Source of the DNA: Methylobacterium sp. J-090
Lineage (GTDB): Bacteria > Pseudomonadota > Alphaproteobacteria > Rhizobiales > Beijerinckiaceae
Length of the DNA: 64,000 bases
Direction of reading: 5' to 3'
NCBI RefSeq assembly: GCF_022829345.1
Contig: NZ_JAKSXV010000026.1
Span: forward strand, 1 to 64,000
Position numbers and translations under genes: made by a program. Below, piece by piece: positions 54,253 to 61,397 of this stretch (within the stretch, counting starts at the first letter, position 1; every line of letters begins with the position of its first letter). The notes beneath the pieces are model-generated. The model saw only the letters and a program-made list of their open reading frames with translations. It ran no database searches and was not told the origin of the DNA.

Positions 54253-54755
54253 GTCCCCTCCCAAGTCCGGCTCTGTCACGGCCGGTCCCCGCAGGAACCA
54301 CGGCTCGGCCTCGACGTCGAGGGGTAAGGATCAGGTGCGGCGCGCTTCCGGCCGTCTATGGGCTGTGGGGCGCTTTGTGAGGCCGCGGCCTGAGACGAGC
54401 GACCTGCGGGGCTACCACTCGGCCCACATACCCACGGTCGCTCGCGCGAGCGGTGATCGTCGAACCGCCGTCGCAGACCTTCGGTGGGTCGACGCCGCGG
54501 CGCTCGCCTGGATCGCCCATGACGACGAACCGCGCCGACCAGTCGTCGAAGGGGCGCTCCATCTCGAGGGCGTTCGGTCGGCGCAACGCCGGAGAGGAAG
54601 CGGACGTAGGCTTGCGCATTTGCCTGGGCTCAGTTGCCGCATATCGGCCGGATGAGGACCGTAAGAAGGTGCTGCCCAGGTGCCGCCCAACAAAGAAGCG
54701 CCGTCAGCTCGAAAGCTGCGGCGCCATCCGACGCATTGAGATCGTTAGAAATTCA
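54253..54755. other. Intergenic region left of the mobile remnant
   Basis: About 500 bp between the hydrolase gene and the tRNA-like remnant. One 87-codon minus-strand frame (54356-54619) exists, but without ribosome site or recognisable domain. GC falls towards the remnant. No other feature is supported. Confidence 0.4.
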
Positions 54756-54814
54756 TGGTGCTGCTGGACAGGACTGAACTGTCGACCTCCTCATTACCAA
54801 AACTGAGCTACATA
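54756..54814 (-). pseudogene. tRNA-Thr(GGU)-like remnant, likely attachment-site relic
   Basis: On the minus strand: TAGCTCAG (D-arm start), TTTTGGTAATGAGGAGG (anticodon loop TTGGTAA with anticodon GGT and the 3' half of its stem), GTC, a T-arm GACAG-TTCAGTC-CTGTC, then CAGCAGCACCA including the CCA end. The 5' acceptor strand and about 15 nt between the D-arm and anticodon stem are missing, apparently lost between two TTGGTA words. The T-loop lacks the conserved A58. It cannot be a working tRNA. A tyrosine recombinase gene begins 129 bp to its right. Confidence 0.7.
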
Positions 54815-54942
54815 CGCTCATAGGCGTTCGGGGTGCAGTTTCAGTGCTGATTTCCTTCGACAGTCTTGCTGTAGCTCCTCATTGATCTCTTCACGAATGG
54901 TCACTGGCGGTCGCCTCTTTGCACCCCTGGAGGGATGGATCG

Positions 54943-56169
54943 ATGGCGAGACGCGCTACTCCGGACAACGTCCTGAAGCTGACCAAGACCGTGCTTGCCT
55001 CCCTCGCCGCTGAAGAAGGCAAGGACGAGCGCGTCGGTTGGGATTCGGAGGTCCATGGGCTCGGCCTCCGATTGCGAGCGAGCGGCAGTCGCGCCTGGGT
55101 GATTCGCCCCCCTCGCGCCGGCAGTGGGCAATCGCGGCTGGTGACACTCGGGCCGGGCGACACCCTCGATCTCGGAACCGCCCGCCGTGTCGCCATCGAG
55201 AAGCTTGCCGAGGTCGCGTTAGGCGGCGATCCGACCAAGGCCAGGAAGGAAGCGCGCACCCAGGCGGCTCTCACATTCGCCAGCCTCTTGCCGACCTACT
55301 TCGCCGACAAGGAGAAGAAGGGCCGCCGCGCCTCCACCATCGGCAACATGAAGAACCACCTGAACGACCATTGGCAGCCGCTTCACAGTAGGCCGTTGAA
55401 CGGCATCACGCGGGCCGAGATAGCAGCGCGTCACCGGAACCTCTCCGAAGAATGCGGCCCACACGCCGCCGATCGGGCTCGCTCCATCCTCTCCACCTTC
55501 TTCGTATGGGCGATCCGTGAAGGCCTCGCCGAGGCAAACCCCGTCGCGAACACGAACACCGCAACTGTGCCGACACGACGTGAGAGGGTGTTGCAGGACA
55601 CCGAACTTAGCGCCGTGTGGAAGGCATGCAGGGAGGACGATTTTGGGCGGATCGTCCGCCTGTTGATCCTCACGGGTCTACGTCGCAAGGAAGTCCCAGG
55701 CCTGCGGTGGAGCGAGATCGACTTGCAGGCCGCCCTGTGGACTATCCCAGCCGATCGGATGAAGAACAAGCGCCCCCACGAAATGCCGTTGTCATCGGAA
55801 GTTATCGCTATTCTGTCCGCTGCCCCAGCCCGCTTGGGTCGTGACCTCGTGTTCGGAGATGGAGCCGCCCCCTTTACCGGATTCAGCAAGGCTAAAGCGT
55901 CGCTGGACATACGGATCGGCGATGAGGCTGGAAAATGGATTATTCATGACCTCAGACGCACCGCTTCTACCGGCATGAACACGCTCGGCATCCTACCCCA
56001 CGTTGTCGAGGCCGTTTTGAGTCACGTCTCGGGGCACAAGGCAGGCGTTGCCGGTACCTACAACCGCGCATCCTACAGGGCAGAGAAGCGCGAAGCCGTG
56101 GACCGTTGGGCCGATGAGGTCAAACGCGTCGTCAGCATAGCGCCGACCCAGCCGAACTCGAGTTCTTGA
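54943..56169 (+). CDS. Tyrosine-recombinase integrase
   Basis: 408 residues. N-terminal arm-binding region of the P4-integrase kind (WDSEVHGLGLRLRASGSRAWV), SAM-like core-binding domain (about 110-200), and a catalytic domain with Arg in LTGLRRKEVPGLRW (near residue 246), HDLRRTAST (near 335), LSHVSGHKAGVAGTYNRASY with the Tyr nucleophile near 373. All catalytic residues appear present, so the protein may be active. Such integrases target tRNA genes, and a tRNA-Thr fragment lies just left. GC is lower than in neighbouring genes. ATG 54943 follows GGAGGGATGGATCG. Confidence 0.93.
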   Translation: MARRATPDNVLKLTKTVLASLAAEEGKDERVGWDSEVHGLGLRLRASGSRAWVIRPPRAGSGQSRLVTLGPGDTLDLGTARRVAIEKLAEVALGGDPTKARKEARTQAALTFASLLPTYFADKEKKGRRASTIGNMKNHLNDHWQPLHSRPLNGITRAEIAARHRNLSEECGPHAADRARSILSTFFVWAIREGLAEANPVANTNTATVPTRRERVLQDTELSAVWKACREDDFGRIVRLLILTGLRRKEVPGLRWSEIDLQAALWTIPADRMKNKRPHEMPLSSEVIAILSAAPARLGRDLVFGDGAAPFTGFSKAKASLDIRIGDEAGKWIIHDLRRTASTGMNTLGILPHVVEAVLSHVSGHKAGVAGTYNRASYRAEKREAVDRWADEVKRVVSIAPTQPNSSS

Positions 56170-56232
56170 TTTGTTCTTGACAGTTTTCTTTCGAGTCTGA
56201 CAGTGGGTGTTCCACGAGACCGTGGAGCCCAA

Positions 56233-56538
56233 ATGAACGCCCTGTGGACCCTACCCCCGGACATCGCCCGACGCTAGGTGATCGGGACAGAAGCCGCCGC
56301 CGTATTCTGTGGCGTGTCCGTTTCGACATTCCGCCGCTTGCGTGAGTCGGGCTCGATCCCACCGCCGATCCGGGTATCCCAGCGCAAGCTCGGCTGGCGG
56401 ATCGGAGACCTGTCCGACTTCATTGACTCCCATGCTTCAATGGCGGGCAACGACAACCTGCCGGATGATCTACGAGTCCCGGCCTATGCGGCCCAGCGAA
56501 CGAATGCTGCCTCGGTCCGGTTGTCCCAGGTACAATAG
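56233..56538 (+). pseudogene. AlpA-like excisionase/regulator gene with amber codon at position 15
   Basis: ATG 56233 opens MNALWTLPPDIARR, then TAG at 56275-56277, then in the same frame VIGTEAAAVFCGVSVSTFRRLRE and PPPIRVSQRKLGWRIGDLSDF. The second part is a MerR-like winged helix of the AlpA/excisionase family found next to integrases. Residues on both sides of the TAG read as one protein, so the amber codon is likely a nonsense mutation. The GTG at 56278 immediately after could allow restart and give an 86-residue protein, so loss of function is not certain. Confidence 0.7.
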
Positions 56539-56549
56539 GAGACCGACCC

Positions 56550-56688
56550 GACGCCCGCGCGCCCCGCCGGATCAGCATCTTGAACCGTTAGACGGGCACC
56601 ACGCCGCGCCAGCACAGCCGCGAGGTTCAGGCAGATGGCGGTCTTGCCGCCCCCCTTGGTGGAAGCCTACCCAATCCGCTACTTGCAT
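56550..56688 (-). pseudogene. ParA/MinD-type ATPase remnant
   Basis: Minus-strand translation gives ASTKGGGKTAICLNLAAVLA, then RRGARLTVQDADPAGRAG, i.e. the deviant Walker A (KGGVGKT with the Val missing) and the VDADP strand of ParA proteins. The start ATG at 56688 overlaps the preceding gene, but its frame differs from the Walker A frame, and a TAG lies just before the motif. The remainder of the roughly 210-residue ATPase is absent. A plasmid- or element-derived partition gene left in decay. Confidence 0.65.
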
Positions 56689-57186
56689 GGCGGCTTCCAA
56701 TCATCGTCGTGCAGCCAGAGGAAAAAGACCGTCTCCAGCAGCGCCTCTTGTTCTGGGGCGAATGCGACCTCCGGCAGTCCTGACAGGGCACGGACAATCA
56801 TGTCACCCGCATCCCGTCTGTCGATCGTCACGACCTGGGGGTGGCTTGGATTGTTGTCCTTCAGCCAGTCTCGTTCCCGGTTGAAAAAGCTGTTGCGTTG
56901 GCGACGGTCGAAGGCTGCAAATTCGTGATCCGAGAGTTCTTCGGGAAGGGGGGCCTTCAAGTGCATCTCGTGGATCGAGTGGGGTGATCTCGGGAGCATC
57001 CCCTCGGCGGCAGCGGCTAAAAGTCAGAGCACACTCATATCGGCCGCGGAGAAGCATCTCGATCGCAGGCATAACCTGATTGATTGCGCCGTCGACCTTC
57101 GTCAGTTCCACTGCGACCGGGATCTTGCTGGCCAGAGGCATCTCTCCAGGCTTGTATCTGTGCAGATGTGCTTTCAGTAGGCTCAT
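56679..57186 (-). pseudogene. Conserved hypothetical gene with frameshift
   Basis: A good ribosome site (AAGGATGACGAT) precedes ATG 57186. The first frame reads MSLLKAHLHRYKPGEMPLAS and continues to LLRGRYECALT. Restoring one base in the A4 run at 57019-57022 continues into LAAAAEGMLPRSPHSIHEMH, LSDHEFAAFDRRQ, RDWLKDNNPSHPQVV and DAGDMIVRALSGLPE, ending DDDWKPPCK. YECALTLAxAAEGMLP is a pattern I recognise from a conserved family of unnamed proteins of about 150-170 residues in Rhizobiales. Uncorrected, the first frame runs to Arg/Pro-rich noise. Either a real mutation or a base-call error. Confidence 0.7.
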
Positions 57187-57294
57187 ATCGTCATCCTTCG
57201 ATGACTGTTTTGCAACATGAGTCTGACAGCTTCCGCAACCCCTCTCCATCCCTCTTTCGAGATTTATCGAATGACTTCATCGCGCCATGGCACC

Positions 57295-57639
57295 ATGGCT
57301 CTATCGCGCCAGTTCGGCCCGTGGGTGTCCGACCTCGACCCGGCCGAGCGCCGCGCCCGGCTCCGCGCCCTCCGCGCCATCGCCCGACTCCTCGCCGGTC
57401 CCCGTGCCGACCCCCTTGTGCGGCTCCTCGCCCAGGCGGAGGGCGACGACGACGTGCTGATGCCGGCCGCCGACGCCCTCGAACCCCTCGACCGGCGCAA
57501 GATCCTCGCGAGCTATTCCCGCCTCGGAACCCGGCCGAGGGGCCGGCCTTTCATTCACGCCACGCCACGCCCGAGGGGCACATGCGGCGTCGAGGTGGTA
57601 CTGGCCGGCCTACGCGACCCGAACATCCGCTTCCCCTGA
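57295..57639 (+). CDS. Small basic hypothetical protein
   Basis: 114 residues from ATG 57295 (MALSRQFGPWVSDLDPAERR). The first 70 residues look helical and natural (ARLRALRAIARLLAGPRADP, LVRLLAQAEGDDDVLMPAADALE); the C-terminal 40 are Arg/Pro-rich and less convincing. In-frame ATGs further up (57271, 57217) could extend it. It marks the return to high GC right of the mobile remnant. No family recognised. Confidence 0.45.
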   Translation: MALSRQFGPWVSDLDPAERRARLRALRAIARLLAGPRADPLVRLLAQAEGDDDVLMPAADALEPLDRRKILASYSRLGTRPRGRPFIHATPRPRGTCGVEVVLAGLRDPNIRFP

Positions 57640-57684
57640 CCGAACGGCGCATGAGCCGGCCGGCCAGGAGACATGCGCCCGCGA

Positions 57685-58449
57685 TCAGCTCAACTTCGGC
57701 TGACCGTTCGAGGCCGAGAGCCCGCCATCGACCGGCAGGTTCACGCCGGTGACGAAATGGGCGTCCTCGCTCGCGAGAAAGGCGATGACGCCGGAGATGT
57801 CGTCGGGCTTGGCGCCGCGCCCCATCGGGATGCGCTCCTCAAACTTCGCGACGAGCTCCGGCTGGTCCTGCATGCCGGCGGTGAAGGGCGTGTAGACGAG
57901 CGATGGGTTCACCGCGTTCACGCGCACGCCGTTCTTTGCCTCGTCCAAGGCCACCGCGCGGGTAAAATTCGTCACCGCGCCCTTTGCGGCGCAGTAGAAG
58001 CTGTGGTTCCAGTCGCCGCCGAGCCCGGAGACGGACGAGACGTTAACGATCGAGCCCTTGCTGTCGCGGAGGTGCGGCAGGGCGAAGCGCGTCATGTAGA
58101 ACACGCCATAGAGGTCGGTCTCGATTACGACCGAGAAGTCGGCGATGTCGCCTTCGTCGACCTTGCCGAGATGATCCTTGCCGGCGTTGTTGACGAGGAC
58201 GTCGAGGCGGCCGAAGCGCTTCACCGCGGCTTCGATAAGGCCATTGCAGGCGTCGGCGTTCGACAAATCGGCGACATGGACGAGCGTGTCGGCCGCCTCG
58301 ATGCTACCGGCGACCGAATTCAGGCCCTCCGCATTCTTGTCGGCCAGCACGAGGATCGCGCCCTCCCGGCCGAAACGCCGCGCGGCGGCCTCGCCGATGC
58401 CGGATGCAGCGCCCGTGACCAGCACCACCTTGTTCGTAAAGCGTCCCAT
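57685..58449 (-). CDS. Classical SDR oxidoreductase
   Basis: 254 residues. VLVTGAASGIGEAAARRFGREG, NNAGKDHL, VNVSSVSGLGG (Ser), YCAAKGAV (Tyr-Lys), VNPSLVYTPF and a C-terminal HFVTGVNLPVDGGLSASNG make a complete 3-oxoacyl-reductase-like SDR. AGGAG 6 bases before ATG 58449 fixes the start. Cofactor NAD(H) is likely because an Asp follows strand 2 (LVLADKNAEG). Substrate unknown. Divergent from the small genes at 58660-58973. Confidence 0.92.
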   Translation of the reverse strand: MGRFTNKVVLVTGAASGIGEAAARRFGREGAILVLADKNAEGLNSVAGSIEAADTLVHVADLSNADACNGLIEAAVKRFGRLDVLVNNAGKDHLGKVDEGDIADFSVVIETDLYGVFYMTRFALPHLRDSKGSIVNVSSVSGLGGDWNHSFYCAAKGAVTNFTRAVALDEAKNGVRVNAVNPSLVYTPFTAGMQDQPELVAKFEERIPMGRGAKPDDISGVIAFLASEDAHFVTGVNLPVDGGLSASNGQPKLS

Positions 58450-58659
58450 GGGATCTCCTGAGGATGTCATGGTTCGTCGCCGAGCCGTTTCGGGATGCGT
58501 GGTCAGGGTCGCGACGAGACCGCGTTCGCCGCGACAAGCGCCGTCCGCGTCCGACGTTCCCAAAAACTCATTCACGGACAATTGAATGGCGCACGATCTG
58601 GAACGGAGCGCAGCGAGCGAAGTTCACCCCGGAATAAAACCACACTGGAGCCTCCGACC

Positions 58660-58758
58660 GTGCCAGCGCCCGTCCGCTACAGCCCTAAGGTCGAAGACGT
58701 GAGGCTCGACGAGGGGCAGACCATCGAGGGGCTGAACTCCAGGCAGCGGACATCATGA
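58660..58758 (+). pseudogene. Short N-terminal remnant resembling catalase-family proteins
   Basis: GTG 58660, preceded by GGAG at suitable distance, reads PAPVRYSPKVEDVRLDEG then QTIEGLNSRQRTS and stops, overlapping the next start codon. PVRYSPxVE is similar, from memory, to the N-terminus of a catalase-related haem protein family in Methylobacterium. At 32 residues it cannot be functional in that role. It could equally be a leader peptide for the 72-residue protein. Confidence 0.3.
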
Positions 58759-58973
58759 AGACCGAGCTGAAGCCGTACAACGTCACCATTCGGGTGTTCG
58801 ACCCGGCCCAGGGCGCTGCGAGCGGCCAGGACTATGTCCTGCCGGTCGACAGCCCGGACGTCGAGCACGCCATCGCCTCCACCACCGCCAACGCCGCCTC
58901 GTTCACGAAGAAGGCCGAGGGCGGCAAGGCCCTGCCGGTCGCCTTCACCTGCATCAAGGTCGAGCCGCGCTGA
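58755..58973 (+). CDS. Small hypothetical protein, 72 residues
   Basis: MKTELKPYNVTIRVFDPAQG, QDYVLPVDSPDVEHAIASTT and ALPVAFTCIKVEPR give a compact alpha/beta-like protein with balanced composition. Starts inside the stop of the preceding short frame (ATCATGA), suggesting coupled translation. No family recognised. It is followed 100 bp later by an SDR gene in the same direction. Confidence 0.6.
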   Translation: MKTELKPYNVTIRVFDPAQGAASGQDYVLPVDSPDVEHAIASTTANAASFTKKAEGGKALPVAFTCIKVEPR

Positions 58974-59073
58974 GCGTCGGCAAACGGCGCCGGCTCGTTC
59001 CACCGGCAGCTCCGACGCAGATCATGCCAATGGCGGCTGCGCGCTAAAAAAGTCAGTCAGGACAACAATAGCA

Positions 59074-60183
59074 ATGCGTGGAACATCGAGAGCCGACCGG
59101 CGCCCAACCGTCGTCGTGACGGGGGGCAGCGCGGGCGTCGGTCGCGCCATTGCGCACGAATTCGCCCGTCATCGCTGGAACGTCGCGGTTCTCGCTCGGG
59201 GTGAAGCCGGGCTTCGCGGCACCGTTCGCGACATCCATCGGGCCGGTGGACGCGCACTGGCTCACCAAGTCGATGTCGCGGATTCTGACGCCGTCATGCG
59301 CGCGGCCGATGAGACGGTCGCGGCATTCGGCGCGATCGACGTCTGGGTGAACGTGGCCATGGTCACGATTTACGCGCCCGTGCAGCAGACCACGCCCGAG
59401 GAATACAAGCGGGCGACCGAGGTCACCTATCTCGGTCAGGTCTACGGCACGCTCGCCGCGCTCAAGCACATGACCGCGCGCGATGCCGGCAGCATCGTCT
59501 GCATCGGATCGGCTCTCGCGTACCGCTCGATCCCGTTGCAGTCGAGCTACTGCGCTGGGAAGGCGGCCGTGCGTGGCTTCCTCGACTCCCTGCGCAGCGA
59601 ACTGCGGCACGACCGCAGCCACGTGCGGCTGACGATGGTGCAGCTCCCGGCGGTCAACACGCCGCAATTCGACTGGGCACGCTCGCGCATGCCACGCCGA
59701 CTCGAACCGGTGCCACCGATCTACCAGCCCGAGGCGATCGCCCGTCACGTCTACCGGGCCGCGCACGACAGCCCGCGTGAATTGTGGATCGGCTTCCCGA
59801 CGTGGAAGGCGATCCTCGGAAGCATGGTGATTCCGGGCTGGATCGACGGATATCTCGCGCGGCATGGCTATCGCGGCGAGATGACAAGCCAAGCCGCAAT
59901 GGCAGGTCGTCCGGATAACCTGTACGACCCCGTCGACACCGATCCCGGCGCGCATGGCCGCTTCGACCGGCGCGCGGTGTCCACCGTGCCGGCGGCCGAC
60001 CCGCGCTGGCTGAAGCTCGGGATCGCGGCCGCCATCGGAGGAGCTTTTCTCGGCGGTCTCGCCGCCGTCCGGTCGATGGGAGGCCGAGACCACGCCCGAT
60101 CCGCCCGCGAGACGCAGTCGGCCAAGTTCCGCCGCACCCGCCATGGCGTCTCATTGCACGAACCAGCAAGCGGACGCCGATAG
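59074..60183 (+). CDS. SDR oxidoreductase with C-terminal membrane anchor
   Basis: 369 residues. SDR part (about 10-260): VVVTGGSAGVGRAIAHEFARH, GSALAYRSIPLQSSYCAGKAAVRGF with Ser, Tyr and Lys of the catalytic triad. The usual NNAG is NVAM here. The C-terminal 100 residues include a hydrophobic helix (LKLGIAAAIGGAFLGGLAAV) followed by a basic tail, pointing to membrane anchoring. Such extended SDRs occur in stress-related loci of Alphaproteobacteria; substrate unknown. Start ATG 59074. It converges with cyoD. Confidence 0.87.
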   Translation: MRGTSRADRRPTVVVTGGSAGVGRAIAHEFARHRWNVAVLARGEAGLRGTVRDIHRAGGRALAHQVDVADSDAVMRAADETVAAFGAIDVWVNVAMVTIYAPVQQTTPEEYKRATEVTYLGQVYGTLAALKHMTARDAGSIVCIGSALAYRSIPLQSSYCAGKAAVRGFLDSLRSELRHDRSHVRLTMVQLPAVNTPQFDWARSRMPRRLEPVPPIYQPEAIARHVYRAAHDSPRELWIGFPTWKAILGSMVIPGWIDGYLARHGYRGEMTSQAAMAGRPDNLYDPVDTDPGAHGRFDRRAVSTVPAADPRWLKLGIAAAIGGAFLGGLAAVRSMGGRDHARSARETQSAKFRRTRHGVSLHEPASGRR

Positions 60184-60324
60184 CCCGACGCGGAACCTCA
60201 TCACCGGTAGCGGCTCGGCCGCTTCTGCCTGGCTCGGGATGATCGCGACTCTGGCTGTGCAGGTCCGGATCGGCGCGGTCAGCCTCTCACGAGCAACCCC
60301 GTTCGCCCTACCGTAGAGGCCGCT

Positions 60325-60774
60325 TCACATCATCCGCGTGCGGAGGTTCAGCAGCACCACGAGGGTGCCGCCGACCATCAGGGCGATGATCAGCGTCGAG
60401 AACAGGATCAGCTGAAGATCATCGCGGGCCGAGCGCTTCAGGTCGACGTGCAGGAAGCAGCGGAAATGCACGATCGCCTGGACCAGGGCGAGGGCGAAGA
60501 CAATCCCCAGGGTCGTCGCGCCGCTCGCCCAGCGCCAGTGGACCAGGGCGAAAGCGATGCAGGTCAGCGCCAGGGCGAGGAGATAGCCGACACCGTAGGT
60601 GATCAGGTCGCTGCGCCGGGAATGCGCCCCATCGTCGGCGGCCGCTTCGCCGCTGCCGTCGCGCGCCACGATCCTGGGAGAAGCGCGAAACAGCGCCTTC
60701 GAGGCGCCGATGACGGCGGCGGCGCCTGCGATCTTCAATGCGAGCGCGGCTTTGGAGGGACGGTCCGCGGTCAT
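60325..60774 (-). CDS. cyoD: Cytochrome o ubiquinol oxidase subunit IV
   Basis: 149 residues, longer than the usual 110 because of a basic N-terminal extension of about 55 residues. Core helices: LITYGVGYLLALALTCIAFAL, LGIVFALALVQAIVHFRCFLHVD (the CyoD signature), LILFSTLIIALMVGGTLVVL. It helps assemble the copper-binding subunit I. Its start overlaps the cyoC stop (ATGA). Last gene of the visible cyo operon; no strong terminator seen in the 141-bp gap to the convergent SDR gene. Confidence 0.93.
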   Translation of the reverse strand: MTADRPSKAALALKIAGAAAVIGASKALFRASPRIVARDGSGEAAADDGAHSRRSDLITYGVGYLLALALTCIAFALVHWRWASGATTLGIVFALALVQAIVHFRCFLHVDLKRSARDDLQLILFSTLIIALMVGGTLVVLLNLRTRMM

Positions 60775-61397
60775 CCGAGCGTTCCCTGCAGGTAGACGAC
60801 CGAAAAGATCGCGATCCAGACGATGTCGAGGAGGTGCCAGAACAGGCCAAGCTTCAGCAGGTTGAGCTTGACCCTTGCATCGAGCCCGAACGCCGCGATC
60901 TGCGCGAGCATCACCACGATCCAGATACAGCCCGCGGTCACGTGCAGGCCGTGCGTCGGCACGAGGGCGAAGAAGGCCGACAGAAAGCCGCTGCGGTCCG
61001 GCGTGGCGCCGTGCGCGAACATCGTGGCGAAGTCCTGGACCTCGAGCGCCAGGAAGCCGAGCCCAAGGGCGAGCGTCACGCAGAGCAGGACGACGAGGCC
61101 CTTGCGCGTGTGATCGTACTTCATCGCGATCGCAGCCAGCCCGAAGGTCAGGCTGCTCGTCAGCAGGATGAGCGTCTCCACAAAGGCGCTGCCGAGCTTG
61201 AACTCCGCCTCAGGCCCCGGCGCGTTCGCGGTGGCCGCGAGCTGCGTCCCGTAGATCGCGAAAAGCAGCGCGAACAGCACCGCGTCGCTCATCAGGAAGA
61301 TCCAGAAGCCGTAGAGGTCGGTCTCGGCCTCGCCCGGTTCGAGGGCGTCGGCGCCGACGAGATTCAGCCCGACATGCCTGAGCTGAGGGCTGCTCAT
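60771..61397 (-). CDS. cyoC: Cytochrome o ubiquinol oxidase subunit III
   Basis: 208 residues with five hydrophobic helices. FWIFLMSDAVLFALLFAIYGT, the helix VETLILLTSSLTFGLAAIAM, FFALVPTHGLHVTAGCIWIVV and the C-terminal FWHLLDIVWIAIFSVVYL are subunit III motifs of haem-copper oxidases. Stop overlaps cyoD start, and its start overlaps the cyoB stop, both by 4 bp. Start at 61397 (MSSPQLRHVGL); the longer frame upstream is antisense noise over cyoB. Confidence 0.95.
   Translation of the reverse strand: MSSPQLRHVGLNLVGADALEPGEAETDLYGFWIFLMSDAVLFALLFAIYGTQLAATANAPGPEAEFKLGSAFVETLILLTSSLTFGLAAIAMKYDHTRKGLVVLLCVTLALGLGFLALEVQDFATMFAHGATPDRSGFLSAFFALVPTHGLHVTAGCIWIVVMLAQIAAFGLDARVKLNLLKLGLFWHLLDIVWIAIFSVVYLQGTLG

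Noticed and set aside
54356..54619. 87-codon minus-strand frame left of the tRNA-like remnant
   Set aside because: No ribosome site, no recognisable domain, and the plus-strand frame across the same area is equally long. Coding status cannot be supported.
54453..54806. Plus-strand frame ending in WTGLNCRPPHYQN
   Set aside because: This ending arises from translating the antisense of a tRNA sequence, a known source of spurious proteins. It supports the tRNA remnant instead.
56196..57228. GAGTCTGACAG repeated at about 56196 and 57218, as possible attachment repeats
   Set aside because: Only 11 bp and not adjacent to the integrase or the tRNA fragment; may be chance.
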